From the NCBI GenBank assembly GCA_026770025.1, contig JAMXDE010000004.1, forward strand, positions 3,752,504 to 3,816,503: DNA of 64,000 nucleotides, given 5' to 3'. The stretch's first letter is position 1, and the number at the start of each line of letters is the position of its first letter. Under the pieces are notes generated by a model, which ran no database searches, was not told the origin of the DNA, and saw nothing but the letters and a program-made list of their open reading frames with translations. The stretch comes from Craspedostauros australis (Eukaryota; Bacillariophyta; Bacillariophyceae; Mastogloiales; Achnanthaceae). This document shows positions 23,884 through 34,663 of the stretch, piece by piece. A program made the translations under genes and the position numbers.

Positions 23884-26010
23884 TCACTTGTCCTCCTCCT
23901 CAGCAGCGCTGTTGCTCTCACTTTCAAAGGATGATTTGATGGAACGCACGAAACCCACCAATGTTACACGATCCATGTATGAATCCACTTGCGCACTACC
24001 CTCATCTTCATCCACAACCTTGTACAGCTCCATCATAGACATGCGACTGTACTCGTCATCAACACCATCGCTGACTGTTCCTCCACTGCAAAGGACTTGA
24101 ATGCCTCCCATCAGTTGAGGTTCTTGAGTGATCTTGTTGAAATCTGGATGAGCAAGACAAGCCTTTGTATTTTGAGATATCACTCTCATTGCCGCATCTT
24201 CCAACACTGAACAGCTGTGTTGATGGGCGAATATCAGTGTATCAATCATGGTGTCCTTTGTGAGGTGCTTGTGGGCCAACTCCGCTTCAAGAACAAGCTT
24301 GAGTCGCCAGAAGCCGAACTCGTTGGCCACAAGGATCAGCTGCTGCAGATCGTGTTGTCCATTGAGGATGGGAGTTGGCTGGTCATCGCCACCGGCATGA
24401 TCGCTCTCATCGAAGGATATCTCCCCCTTGTAGATGCATTCGATGACATGGCGGACATATTTGGGTTGGAGGTCAGGAAGAGCCACGGTGGTTTGGATGG
24501 AGTCAGTGATCGGATCAGGGACAGGGACAGCGACAGGGTCAGCGACAGGATCAGCGATAGAATCGTCCCATGACGATGACAGCGAGGATGACGATGACGG
24601 TGGGGATGATGGCTTGGTCAAAGATAGATGGTGGATTCCAGAGTCGATCAATGTTTGAATCGATGGGACGGTGACCACGAGGACTCCGCTGTTTGCCTTG
24701 ATCGGTTGTTGTCGGTCGCCTTGTCCACACAGGAAAACGATGTCTGCGTTCGCCTCGGTACGAACAGCGCTGCAACGATCTTGGCCGATGCTGATGTTGG
24801 TCGTTGTGTTGATGTTCGACTTGTTGTGCTTGGGTGTTGCTGTGGCAGTGCTTGTGATGCTTCGTTTGTGAAGCTGTAGTTGTGAGCTCAGGTGACTGAG
24901 ACGCTCCATGATCGATCTCATCATGTTGATCTGATGTGTTGGATCGATCACATCGAGGGGTGTTCTGTTGTTGTTGTTCTTGATGTCGATATCGATGTTA
25001 GCGTTGGCTGATTCGATGAGGCACTTGACGCAGTCAGAATGACCTTCGGAGCATGCGAGATGAAGGGGAGTGTCACCATCGTTGTTTTTGCAGTTGGCGT
25101 TGGCCTTCGCAGAGTCGACGAGGTACTTGACACACTCCAGATGACCATTGTAGCATGCTAGATGAAGAGGAGTGTCATCATTGTCGTTGATGCAGTTGGC
25201 GTTGACCTTCGCAGAGTCGACGAGGTACTTGACACATTCGAGATGACCATTGTGGCATGCCAGATGAAGAGGAGTGTCATCATCTTCGTTTTCGCAGTTG
25301 GCATCGGCCTTCGCAGAGTCGACCAGGTACTTGGCACACTCGAGATGACCATATTCGCATGCCAGATGAAGAGGAGTGGAATCATCTTCGTCTTTGCAGT
25401 TGGCATCGGCCTTCGCAGAGTCGACGAGGTACTTGACACATTCGAGATGACCTTCGGAGCATGCCAGATGAAGAGGAGTGTTACCATCGTCGTCTTCCCA
25501 GTTGGCGTCGGCCTTCGCAGACTCGACGAGGTACTTGGCACACTCTAGATGGCCATTTTGGCATGCCAGATGAAGAGGAGTGTCATCATTGTGGTTGATG
25601 CAGTTGGCATCGGCCTTCGCAGAGTCGACGAGGTACTTGACACACTCCAGATGACCATTGTAGCATGCATAATGAAGAGGAGTACCATCATCGGTTTCGC
25701 AGTTGGCGTTGACCTCGCACGATTCGATGAGGTACTTGGCACACTTCAGATGACCATTGTAGCATGCATCATGAAGAGGAGTGTCACCATGGTTGCCTTC
25801 GCAGTTGGCATCAGCCTTCGCAGAGTCGACGAGATACTTGACACACTCCAGATGACCATTGCAACATGCCAGATGAAGAGGAGTGTCACCATCGTCGTCT
25901 GCGACCTTGTTGACATCAACGCCTTCCTTCTGCTTCTTCCATTCTTTCAACACAGACACTTCACCTGCCTTGGCAGCATCAAGGAGTTGTTGGTTCGAAA
26001 CATCCAACAT
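23884..26010 (-). CDS. Ankyrin-repeat BTB protein, copy 1 (9 full repeats)
   Basis: 708 aa, single exon. After a helical cap (LDVSNQQLLDAAKAG) come nine ankyrin repeats with TPLH cores plus a degenerate tenth (RTPLDVIDP), about residues 38-370, mostly 34 aa each. A linker with IMERLSHLSSQLQLHK follows, then a BTB/POZ-type domain from about residue 420 (ADIVFLCG start, LPDLQPKYVRHVIECIYKGEI, DLQQLILVANEFGFWRLK), split by a Ser/Pro/Asp-rich insert with VADPVA/PDP repeats, and a BACK-like helical region. The tail is acidic (AAEEEDK). BTB-ankyrin proteins often act as adaptors, for example for cullin-3 ubiquitin ligases; whether this one does is not shown. Repeats are almost identical in DNA, so the locus can gain and lose them. 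It converges with patatin 1. Confidence 0.9.
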   Translation of the reverse strand: MLDVSNQQLLDAAKAGEVSVLKEWKKQKEGVDVNKVADDDGDTPLHLACCNGHLECVKYLVDSAKADANCEGNHGDTPLHDACYNGHLKCAKYLIESCEVNANCETDDGTPLHYACYNGHLECVKYLVDSAKADANCINHNDDTPLHLACQNGHLECAKYLVESAKADANWEDDDGNTPLHLACSEGHLECVKYLVDSAKADANCKDEDDSTPLHLACEYGHLECAKYLVDSAKADANCENEDDDTPLHLACHNGHLECVKYLVDSAKVNANCINDNDDTPLHLACYNGHLECVKYLVDSAKANANCKNNDGDTPLHLACSEGHSDCVKCLIESANANIDIDIKNNNNRTPLDVIDPTHQINMMRSIMERLSHLSSQLQLHKRSITSTATATPKHNKSNINTTTNISIGQDRCSAVRTEANADIVFLCGQGDRQQPIKANSGVLVVTVPSIQTLIDSGIHHLSLTKPSSPPSSSSSLSSSWDDSIADPVADPVAVPVPDPITDSIQTTVALPDLQPKYVRHVIECIYKGEISFDESDHAGGDDQPTPILNGQHDLQQLILVANEFGFWRLKLVLEAELAHKHLTKDTMIDTLIFAHQHSCSVLEDAAMRVISQNTKACLAHPDFNKITQEPQLMGGIQVLCSGGTVSDGVDDEYSRMSMMELYKVVDEDEGSAQVDSYMDRVTLVGFVRSIKSSFESESNSAAEEEDK

Positions 26011-26091
26011 ATTGAGATGATGGTTGATGGCAGATGATTGTTGAGCGTTTGTTAGTTGGATGATGCGTGGACGATTGTTGGATGTTGTTTG

Positions 26092-26093
<2 letters not shown>

Positions 26094-26130
<37 letters not shown>
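26094..26130 (+). repeat. (GATT)9 microsatellite
   Basis: About nine GATT units 85 bp upstream of ankyrin-BTB copy 1; absent or shortened in the other units. Confidence 0.9.
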
Positions 26131-26132
<2 letters not shown>

Positions 26133-26521
26133 GATTGTTGGATGATTGGTTGCCGAGGATGATTTTATGACATGATGCCTGCTTTATGAGATGAAATGGT
26201 CAAGATCCAGATTGTGTGTCCCAATTCCACCAGTGCAACGACGAGCACGTGTACGAGTACGAATACGAGTATGTACGCGTAGTTGTATGATGCCGTGTGA
26301 TGAGCAGCATGCCAACGCCTCTTGTTGGTGGATTCGAGCGTGGATTTCGATACCTGGAGTAGGACTCGCACAACGTTGTTGTCTCCTTGCTTCTGTCTTT
26401 CATTGTCTTTCATTGTCTTTCATCGTCTTTCTCTCTCCTTCTGTCGCTTTCTTTCTGTGTTGGTCTCCATCCCTTGATCCCCATCCCACGATCGTGTCCT
26501 GCTTCGGTACGAGTACGATCT

Positions 26522-26731
26522 ATGGAGTGTTGTGGAGGAGGATCACCAGCGTGGAGTCTCAACACCCGTCGTGTCCTGGTTTTGTTGAGTCATGTGGGGC
26601 ACCAGGAAGTGGAGTTGGACGAGAACACTCTCCGCAAGACGATCTTTGTGGTTGTGGGAACGAAACGAGGGATCTTGTGTGATGAGAACGGAGCATCTTC
26701 GACTTGTGGGATCGTTGAAACAGGACAATGA
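26522..26731 (+). other. Conserved 69-codon ORF, doubtful, copy 1
   Basis: ATG to TGA, beginning MECCGGGSPAW and ending GIVETGQ. The same frame length and ending are found in units 4 and 5; in units 2 and 3 single-base changes in G-runs shift the frame. It could be a small gene, part of a UTR, or chance. No family recognised. Confidence 0.2.
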
Positions 26732-27168
26732 CCAGTGTCACCAATCGAAAGCATGAAGAAGGCGATCGATAAATCGATGTGACACACATCCAGTTCGAAC
26801 TGTTCGGACAGTGTTCTCATTGGTTCATGTGGTCATGAGAGCACGAGCCATGTGAAACAATTGACTGTCTCGTGATGTGCCAGATCGCATCCTCATCCAT
26901 GTGGATGTGGTTGTGCTCTGATCCACACAAATAGAACACCAACTAGAGTACTCTCTGTAATTGGTATGATATTATACAATAGAATAGAATACATAGTGAT
27001 TCTTTGTAGTCTACGGCTTTGTGTTCATGAAGCAGCGTAGCCTTTGTTATTAGTGTGATGGCAAGTGCATAGATCGTTCGTGGCAACGTGTGTTGATTTC
27101 TGTCATTTGCGAAGCCACTGTGCCAAACGCTGCTGAGTCGAGTGTCATTGTTCGGACCAGCTCACATT

Positions 27169-28013
27169 TCACTTCTGCAACTGTGCCATGAGGGTCGCCA
27201 TCTGATCCTGCAGGACTTGCAGCTGTGAGGCAGCCGTCGCCTTGAGGCTGGGTCCGAGCTGCTGGATGCCATCAGTATCATTGAGCCTGACAACCTGACC
27301 ATCCCCGATGTTGATCTCGAAGTTGGCGCCCTCGTAGTTTGTTGGTGACGTTTGGTTGTTGTTGCCCTTGTGCTTCTTGGCGACAGTTGCAACCAGTGCA
27401 CCGACATCACGTGGTTCCACTGGGGATCCATTCTGTGAGCTGTTGTTGCAGCATCGGCCGCAGCAACAGCAGCAAGAATGTGTGTGCATGTGCAATGTGG
27501 TGCAAGGTGGTACAAGTAGGAGTATGTCACATTGAAAGAAATGGAAAGACAGAGCAACGGTGTGAACCGAAGAGGTTCACCAGATATGTTGTGAGAGACG
27601 ATGCATGACAGCAGAGTGAATGAACTGACGATGAATGACAGCTGTCCATACCAAAGATCAAGGCCACCGCATCATCATCAGCAACGCACTTGCAACATCT
27701 CGATTGCAATGATGGTTCCACGCTCAGCACATACAAACACAGCAAAGCATAGGGAAGACAGTACGTACTACAGCACTTCCCCGCGCCGCGCCGTGCGCAG
27801 GATGCTCCCTGGCGCAACGTTGCCATACCGACGCGTCGGTGCGGGCGTCGCAGCCACGGGCGGCAAGGGCTTGTTGTTGGCCGGCAACGGACGCTTGTGA
27901 CCGGCCACCTGCACGCCGTCCTTCTGCAGCAGCAGCTGCAGCAAGTTGCACTCGTACTTGGCGTTGAAATCCCGGATCTTCGTCCCTTTCACGGCCCTTG
28001 ACAGCTTGAGCAT
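27169..28013 (-). CDS. 170-aa orphan protein, copy 1, two exons
   Basis: Exon 1 is 27772-28013 and exon 2 is 27169-27439. Proposed splice: donor GTAGTA right after GAA-GTG-CT, acceptor CAACAACAG, phase 2, giving 170 aa; a GTGCTG donor with the acceptor 7 bp later is a phase-compatible alternative. The N terminus is basic (MLKLSRAVKG, KIRDFNAKYECN), the middle Pro/Ala-rich, and exon 2 has NYEGANFEINIGDGQVVRL and a Gln-rich amphipathic C-terminal helix (QLQVLQDQMATLMAQLQK) that may form a coiled coil. Both exons stay open in four copies, which supports coding. No family recognised. It lies just downstream of the LTR-like segment, in the same sense. Confidence 0.65.
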
Positions 28014-28027
28014 GTTGGCGATGTGTG

Positions 28028-28262
28028 TGTCAATAGGACTGAGTGTGTGAATCGATGTTGTTTGCTAATACAATATATATTATTCCATTATAGATATAAT
28101 AGAATATGTAATGATATAATGTTAGAATGGGATTGATGAGTTTGGGAGTTGCAGTCTGCCCGCATGACAGCGGCTCACCCAGCTCTGTGGGAAGATGTGG
28201 GTGCGAGGTGTTCGCTACATTGGTGGTGGTCAAGCGAGTCACGGACGGGACTAGAATCAACA
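28028..28262 (-). mobile_element. LTR-like segment (degenerate solo LTR), copy A
   Basis: On the plus strand it opens TGTCAATAGGACTGAGTGTG and closes GGGACTAGAATCAACA, and matches the Copia LTR of this window along its length with indels (matching blocks around GTGTGTGAATC, GAGTTGC.GTCTG, GGGTGCGAGGTG and GGGACTAGAATCA). It sits between small gene 1 and the patatin 2 body, and replaces the 5' exon region seen in patatin 1. No partner LTR was found on the other side of the small gene. Confidence 0.65.
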
Positions 28263-30347
28263 ACATCAACAACAACTTCAACAACCACACCAACAACGAA
28301 TCGCACCTCCGGGAAGGTTCTGGTGGTCCTCAACGTTGCGCGCAAGGCATCGAACAGGCTCCGACGCAGCGTCCGGCACACTTCTCTTGTCACGGAACTT
28401 CGGCAGGTCATACCATCGGTGGTGGAGCAGGAGTCGCACGCATCCTTCAACTTCGTGGTCAATGACAACGACAATAATACCAACAACAGTGCCAGTCCAA
28501 CATCATTCTCCCTCTTCCCATCAAGCGATATCGCATCGCGTCGATCGGCCACCACCAACAACAACAACAATGAGAGCAACGACAACGGCAACAGGAAGAA
28601 AGGTAGAGGCAAAGGCAGAAAGCGCCCAGTCGCCAACGCCGCCGAACTGCAACAAGCCGTTCTGGACGACGGGGTCGCCTTCAAGGATGTGCAACTCGAG
28701 ATCGACCTGGCCGAGAAGGACGTCCAAGACATGCTATCGCACGACGTCCTGCAAATCCTTGCTCAACGATTCCACGATCCTTCCTCCAAACCGGGCGCCC
28801 GCAACGACGATGCCAGTGTCGCACTCGCCATCGAAGGCGGCGGCATGCGTGGCTGCGTCTCGGCTGGCATGGCAGCCGCGATAGCCTCTCTCGGTCTCTC
28901 GGATGCCTTCGATTCCATCTACGGCAGCTCGGCCGGTTCCGTCATCGGGGCCTACATGGTCTCCAGACAAATGTGCGTCGATGTCTACGTCGACATCCTG
29001 CCCGCCGCCCAAACATCCTTCGTGTGCAAGAAGAGACTGCTGAAGTCGCTCGCCAAATCGGCCATGCAGCTCTTCTGGTCCAACAAGGTCCTTTCCAAGC
29101 TGCCAGGTGTGGGAAGATCGCAACAAGCGTTCGGTGTTGGCGACAATGCCATCATCGATAACCCGTACTTTCAGAATCCTGGCATGAACATCTCCTTCGT
29201 TCTTGACGGTGTCATGGGCCAGCAGCATGGCATCCGACCGTTGGACATCGACAGCTTCGAGCAGAACGACGTCGTCCAGAAGCTGCGTATCGCCTCATCC
29301 TGCGTCGGCCGCGACGGACTCCTCTATTCGAAATGCCTCCGCACCGAGCACTTCTTTGCCGCATCGTCCGACTCGCTCATCGACAAACAAGATCGCATGT
29401 TCGCGTGCCTGCAGGCCAGTATGACCGTTCCCGGCGCCACAGGCCCGCCCGTCATGATCCACGACTGTCCGCACTTTGATGCATTCTGCACGGAACCCCT
29501 GCCGTATCGGTCGGCCGTCGCGGAAGGCGCCACGCACGTTCTCGTGCTGTGCAGCCGTCCCGAAGGGTGGGAACCCAAGACCAAGCCGGGCGTCTACGAA
29601 AAGGGCATCGCGCCGCTCTACTTCCATTCCAACAACCTCCCGCAGGTTGCCAGGTTCTTCGAACGTGGCGGGCAGCAGTACATCTACGCCGAAGACATCC
29701 TGACGTTGGAGGAGGGCAAGCTCGCCGTGACGCGAGGCGGCGAACCCATCGCCGTACCGCCGGCGGATATCCTGTACGGCGTGGATTCCGAACAAGAGGA
29801 GCGGCTCAACACAGCATCGAAGAAGGATCGCTCGACATGGAACAGAGCGCACTTGCTGCCGCTCAAGGTATCCAGCAGCGTGCCGGAGCTGCCCACCTTG
29901 GAACAGGATCAGGTCGAGGTCATCAAGGCCGTTCGGGCGGGGTACGCCGCCGCGTTCGATCTGCTCGTGCCGGCCTTGGGCATCGAAGATCGCGTGGGTC
30001 AGCTCACGGGCGACGAGGCCGCGAGGCTCATGTTCCCCGACGCGCCTGAGGACGCCTGTCCCAAGACCGCTCTCGACACCAAGGTCAGCGTGCAAGGATA
30101 CCCCATCTTGGAACGGGAGCAGGTTCTACTTGGGTCAACCGGCGGTGCGACAGCATTCCGGAATCCAGCGCGGGGCGGCGCCTTCAGTACGGATACACCC
30201 ACAACAACATCCCCGACGAGCAGCGAGGAAGATCTGCCCTGCGCTGCGACCTACCTGCTCGAATCTCTGCCAGGATTCCAAGATGGCAAGTTTGAGCACC
30301 TCGCGAAAGGCTTGCACACTTCGAAGGTGTCCAGCACATCTCTGTGA
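28164..30347 (+). CDS. Patatin-like phospholipase, copy 2, N-terminally remodelled
   Basis: About 727 aa from the ATG at 28164, which lies inside the LTR-like segment; a start further in is also possible. The signal peptide and the first ~190 residues of copy 1 are missing. Homology to copy 1 resumes at the Thr/Asn-rich stretch before GKVLVVLNVARKASNRL. The catalytic motifs EGGGMRGC, GSSAG and FDAFCTEPLPY are intact. At the position of the internal Met used by copies 3-5 this copy has Ile (IPSVVEQ). Without the signal peptide the product would be cytosolic or, given the RKKGRGKGRKRP patch, nuclear. It is nearly identical to copy 3 over the catalytic part. Confidence 0.82.
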   Translation: MTAAHPALWEDVGARCSLHWWWSSESRTGLESTTSTTTSTTTPTTNRTSGKVLVVLNVARKASNRLRRSVRHTSLVTELRQVIPSVVEQESHASFNFVVNDNDNNTNNSASPTSFSLFPSSDIASRRSATTNNNNNESNDNGNRKKGRGKGRKRPVANAAELQQAVLDDGVAFKDVQLEIDLAEKDVQDMLSHDVLQILAQRFHDPSSKPGARNDDASVALAIEGGGMRGCVSAGMAAAIASLGLSDAFDSIYGSSAGSVIGAYMVSRQMCVDVYVDILPAAQTSFVCKKRLLKSLAKSAMQLFWSNKVLSKLPGVGRSQQAFGVGDNAIIDNPYFQNPGMNISFVLDGVMGQQHGIRPLDIDSFEQNDVVQKLRIASSCVGRDGLLYSKCLRTEHFFAASSDSLIDKQDRMFACLQASMTVPGATGPPVMIHDCPHFDAFCTEPLPYRSAVAEGATHVLVLCSRPEGWEPKTKPGVYEKGIAPLYFHSNNLPQVARFFERGGQQYIYAEDILTLEEGKLAVTRGGEPIAVPPADILYGVDSEQEERLNTASKKDRSTWNRAHLLPLKVSSSVPELPTLEQDQVEVIKAVRAGYAAAFDLLVPALGIEDRVGQLTGDEAARLMFPDAPEDACPKTALDTKVSVQGYPILEREQVLLGSTGGATAFRNPARGGAFSTDTPTTTSPTSSEEDLPCAATYLLESLPGFQDGKFEHLAKGLHTSKVSSTSL

Positions 30348-30706
30348 GCGCATACCATTGCACAGGGGTGTGGTGCTTGTCTGTGGTGCTTGTCTGTGGT
30401 ACTTGTCTGTGGAGAGTCATCCGAGACAACATGGCGTGTTCCTGCATTCAGCTCAACACGGCGAGCTTGGGGATGGGTGCAAACATGAGTGCAAACATGA
30501 AAGCATGAGAGCATGTGGACAGATCTGCATCAGCCTGGGAATGCAACATTGTACATCACAGAGTACAGAACACAATTGAAGTAGAGTACGTAAACAGTTT
30601 TAGATTTTGAAGAAACCGCTCATGTCCTGTACGACTACTGAATATTCGTCATCTACTCTCCTCAACTTCATGACGAGTTCGTTCCCCAGTCTTCTGTGGT
30701 GGTGCT
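30348..30706. other. Convergent 3' spacer, unit 2
   Basis: Same content as the unit 1 spacer with one extra CTTGTCTGTGG repeat. No gene. Confidence 0.6.
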
Positions 30707-32446
30707 TCACTTGTCCTCCTCCTCAGCAGCGCTGTTGCTCTCACTTTCAAAGGATGATTTGATGGAACGCACGAAACCCACCAATGTTACACGATCCATG
30801 TATGAATCCACTTGCGCACTACCCTCATCTTCATCCACAACCTTGTACAGCTCCATCATAGACATGCGACTGTACTCGTCATCAACACCATCGCTGACTG
30901 TTCCTCCACTGCAAAGGACTTGGATGCCTCCCATCAGTTGAGGTTGTTGAATGATCTTGTTGAAATCTGGATGACCAAGACAAGCCTGTGCATTTTGAGA
31001 TACCACTCTCATTGCCGCATCTTCCAACACTGAACAGCTGTGTTGATGGGCGAATATCAGCGTATCAATCATGGTGTCCTTTGTGAGGTGCTTGCGAGCC
31101 AACTCCGCTTCAAGAACAAGCTTGAGTCGCCAGAAGCCGAACTCGTTGGCCACAAGGATCAGCTGCTGCAGATCGTGTTGTCCATTGAGGATGGGAGTTG
31201 GCTGGTCATCGCCATCGTCATGCTCGCTCTCATCGAAGGATATTTCCCCCTTGTAGATGCATTCGATGACATGGCGGACATATTTGGGTTGGAGGTCAGG
31301 AAGAGCCACGGTTGTTTGGATGGAGTCAGTGATCGGATCAGGGACAGGGACAGCGACAGGGTCAGCGACAGGGTCAGCGACAGGATCGTCCCACAACGAT
31401 GACAGCGAGGATGTTGATGACAGCGAGGATGACGATGACGGTGGGGATGATGGCTTGGTCAAAGATAGATGGTGGATTCCAGAGTCGATCAATGTTTGAA
31501 TCGATGGGACGGTGACCACAAGGACTCCGCTGTTTGCCTTGATCGGTTGTTGTCGGTCGCCTTGTCCACACAGGAAAACGATGTCTGCGTTCGCCTCGGT
31601 ACGAACAGCGCTGCAACGATCTTGGCCGATGCTGATGTTGGTCGTTGTGTTGATGTTCGACTTGTTGTGCTTGGGTGTTGCTGTGGCAGTGCTTGTGATG
31701 CTTCGTTTGTGAAGCTGTAGTTGTGAGCTCAGGTGACTGAGACGCTCCATGATTGATCTCATCATGTTGATCTGATGTGTTGGATCGATCACATCGAGGG
31801 GTGTTCTGTTGTCGTTGTTCTTGATGTCGATATCGATGTTAGCGTTGGTTGATTCGATGAGGCACTTGACGCAGTCAGAATGATCCTCGGAGCATGCGCG
31901 ATGAAGAGGAGTGTCACCGTTGTTGTTTTTGTAGTTGGCATCAGCCTTCGCAGAGTCGACGAGGTACTTGACACACTCGAAATGGCCATATTCGCATGCA
32001 TCATGAAGAGGAGTGGAACCATGGTTGTCTTTGCAGTTGGCGTTGACCTTCGCAGAGTCGACGAGGTACTTGACACACTCGAGATGACCTTCGGAGCATG
32101 CATGATGAAGAGGAGTATTACCATCTTCGTCTTCGCAGTTGGTGTTGGCCTTCGCAGAGTCGACGAGGTACTGGACACACTCGAAATGACCTTCGGAGCA
32201 TGCCAGATGAAGAGGAGTATTACCATCTTCGTCTTTGCAGTTGGCATCGGCCTTCGCAGATTCGATGAGGTACTTGACACACTCCAGATGGCCATTTTCG
32301 CATGCCAGATGAAGAGGAGTGTCATCATCGCTGTCTGCAACCTTGTTGACATCAACACCTTCCTTCTGCTTCTTCCATTCTTTTAACACAGACACATCAC
32401 CTGCCTTGGCAGCATCAAGGAGTTGTTGGTTCGAAACATCCAGCAT
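30707..32446 (-). CDS. Ankyrin-repeat BTB protein, copy 2 (5 full repeats)
   Basis: 579 aa, the shortest intact copy: five TPLH repeats plus the degenerate RTPLD repeat, about 130 residues fewer than copy 1 and all lost from the ankyrin region. The cap, linker, BTB-like domain and acidic tail match copy 1. The BTB insert has an extra SSTSSLSS. Its BTB part carries ARKHLTKD and QNAQACLGHPDFNKIIQQ, shared with copy 3 and unlike copies 1 and 5. Confidence 0.9.
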   Translation of the reverse strand: MLDVSNQQLLDAAKAGDVSVLKEWKKQKEGVDVNKVADSDDDTPLHLACENGHLECVKYLIESAKADANCKDEDGNTPLHLACSEGHFECVQYLVDSAKANTNCEDEDGNTPLHHACSEGHLECVKYLVDSAKVNANCKDNHGSTPLHDACEYGHFECVKYLVDSAKADANYKNNNGDTPLHRACSEDHSDCVKCLIESTNANIDIDIKNNDNRTPLDVIDPTHQINMMRSIMERLSHLSSQLQLHKRSITSTATATPKHNKSNINTTTNISIGQDRCSAVRTEANADIVFLCGQGDRQQPIKANSGVLVVTVPSIQTLIDSGIHHLSLTKPSSPPSSSSSLSSTSSLSSLWDDPVADPVADPVAVPVPDPITDSIQTTVALPDLQPKYVRHVIECIYKGEISFDESEHDDGDDQPTPILNGQHDLQQLILVANEFGFWRLKLVLEAELARKHLTKDTMIDTLIFAHQHSCSVLEDAAMRVVSQNAQACLGHPDFNKIIQQPQLMGGIQVLCSGGTVSDGVDDEYSRMSMMELYKVVDEDEGSAQVDSYMDRVTLVGFVRSIKSSFESESNSAAEEEDK

Positions 32447-33342
32447 GTTGAGATGATGGTGGATGATTGTTGAGCGTTTGTTAGTTGGATGATGCGTGGA
32501 TGATGCGTGGACGATTCGTGGACGATTCGTGGACGATTGTTGGATGTTGTTTGATGATTGATTGGTGATGGTTGGATGATTGTTGGATGATTGGTTGCCG
32601 AGGATGATTTTATGGCATGATGCCTGCTTTATGAGATGAAATGGTCAAGATCCCGATTGTGTGTCCCAATTCCACCAGTGCAACGACGAGCAAGTGTACG
32701 AGCACGAATACGAGTATGTACGCGTAGTTGTATGACTATGATGCTGTGTGATGAGCAGCATGCCGACGCCTCTTGTTGGTGGATTTGAGCGTGGATTTCG
32801 ATGCCTGGAGTAGGACTCGCACAACGTTGTTGTCTCCTCGCCTCTGTCTTTGATTGTCTTTCATTGTCTTTCATCGTCTTTCTCTCTCCTTCTGTCGCTT
32901 TCTTTCTGTGTTGGTCTCCGTCCCTTGATCACCATCCCACGATCGTGTCCTGCTTCGGCACAAGTACGATCCATGGAGTGTTGTGGAGGAGGATCACCAG
33001 CGTGGAGTCTCAACACCCATCGTGTCCTGGCTTTGTTGGGTCATGTGGGGCACCAAGAAGTGGAGTTGGACAAGAACACTCTCCACAAGACGATCTTTGT
33101 GGGTTGTGGGAACGAAACCAGGGGATCTTGTGTGATGAGAACGGAGTATCTTCGACTCGTGGGATCGTTGAAACAGAACAATGACCATTGTCACCAATAG
33201 AAAGCACGAAGAAGGCAATCGATCAATCGATGTGACACACATCGAGTTCGAACTGTTCGGACAGTGTTCTCATTGGTTCATGTGGTCATGAGAGGACGAG
33301 CCATGTGACACAATTGACTGTGTCTCGTGATGCATCCCCATC
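32447..33342. other. Spacer after ankyrin-BTB 2
   Basis: Promoter side of ankyrin-BTB 2 with GGACGATTCGT repeats near 32490-32540, then the conserved unit spacer. The left inversion breakpoint is at its end. Confidence 0.55.
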
Positions 33343-33520
33343 CGCACCCATATCTTCCCACAGAGCTGGGTGAGCCACTGTCACGTGGGCAGACCGCAAC
33401 TCCCAAACTCATCAATCCCATTCTAACATTATATCATTCTATATTCTGTTATATCTATAATGGAATAATATATATTGTATTAGCAAACAACATCGATTCA
33501 CACACTCAGTCCTATTGACA
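33343..33520 (+). mobile_element. LTR-like segment, copy B, inverted part
   Basis: Reverse complement of most of segment A, ending CCTATTGACA at 33520, 14 bp before small gene copy 2. The remaining ~55 bp stayed in the original orientation at 34668-34722. Confidence 0.6.
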
Positions 33521-33534
33521 CACACATCGCCAAC

Positions 33535-34392
33535 ATGCTCAAGCTGTCAAGGGCCGTCAAAGGGATGAAGATCCGGGATTTCAATGCCAAGTACGAATGC
33601 AACTTGCTGCAGATGCTGCTGCAGAAGGACAACATGCAGGTAGCCGGTCACAAGCGTCCGTTTCCGGCCAACAACAAGCCCTTGCCGCCCGTGGCTGCGA
33701 CGCCCGCACCGACGCGTCGGTATGGCAACGTTGCGCCAGGGAGCATCCTGCGCACGGCGCGGCGCGGGGAAGTGCTGTAGTACGTACTGTCTTCCATATG
33801 CTCTGTTGTGTTTGTATGTACTGAGCGTGAAACCATCATTGCGATCGAGATGTTGCAAGTGCGTTGCTGATGATTCTGCGGTGGTCTTGATCTTTGGTAT
33901 GGACAGCTGTCACTCATCGGCAGTTCATTCACTCTGCTGTCATGCATCGTCTCTCACAATATTGTCGGTGAAACTCTTCGGTTCACGCTGTTGCTCTATC
34001 TTTCCATTTCTTTCAATGTGACATACTCCTACTTGCACCGCCTTGCGCCACATTCCACTGCCTCACACATGCACACGCATTCTTTCTGCTGCTGCTGCTG
34101 ATGCCGATGCTGCAACAACAGCTCACAGAATGGATCCCCAGTGGAACCACGTGATGTCGGTGCACTGGTTGCAACTGTCGCCAAGAAGCACAAGGGCAAC
34201 AACAACCAAACATCACCAACAAACTACGAGGGCGCCAACTTCGAGATCAACATCGGGGATGGTCAGGTTGTCAGGCTCAATGATACTGATGGCATCCAGC
34301 AGCTCGGACCCAGCCTCAAGGCGACGGCTGCCTCACAGCTGCAAGTCCTGCAGGATCAGATGGCGACCCTCATGGCGCAGTTGCAGAAGTGA
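33535..34392 (+). CDS. 170-aa orphan protein, copy 2, inverted orientation
   Basis: Exon 1 is 33535-33776 and exon 2 is 34122-34392, same splice scheme as copy 1; 170 aa. Differences from copy 1 include QMLLQKDNMQ for QLLLQKDGVQ. It now reads toward patatin 3. Its own LTR-like upstream sequence moved with it, so its promoter is probably intact. Confidence 0.65.
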
Positions 34393-34663
34393 AATGTGAG
34401 CTGGTCCGAACAATGGCACTCGACTCAGCAGCGTTTGGCACAGTGGCTTCACAATGACAGAAAGCAGCACACGTCGCCACGAACGATCTATGCACTTGCC
34501 ATCAGACGAATATCAAAGGCTACGCTGCTTCATGAACACAAAGCCGTAGACTACAAAAAATCACTATGTATTCTATTCTATTGTATAATATCATACCAAA
34601 TACAGAGTACTCTAGTTGGTATTCTACTTGTGTGGATCAGAGCAGAACCACATCCACATTCAC

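Larger units (their letters stand above)
26011..27168. other. Spacer between ankyrin-BTB 1 and small gene 1
   Basis: Holds the ankyrin promoter (GATT microsatellite 26094-26130) and about 800 bp conserved in every unit (26160-27080). The only conserved open frame there is the doubtful 69-codon one listed separately. Counterparts: 32447-33342, 39234-40399, 46068-47203, 52819-53955. Confidence 0.6.

Noticed and set aside
25000-25900. CRISPR-like look of regularly spaced near-identical repeats
   Set aside because: The period is 102 bp with no separate spacers; the whole period is coding ankyrin sequence.
26165-26413. 82-codon minus frame in the unit spacers (KAGIMS/KAGIMP ending)
   Set aside because: Kept in units 1, 3 and 4 but shifted in 2 and 5 by small indels; its start is in CTTTCATTGT repeats. 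Not supportable as a gene.
27169-28262. Small gene as the internal part of a complete non-autonomous LTR element
   Set aside because: An LTR-like segment lies on its 5' side only; no matching LTR was seen between ankyrin-BTB and the small gene 3' end.
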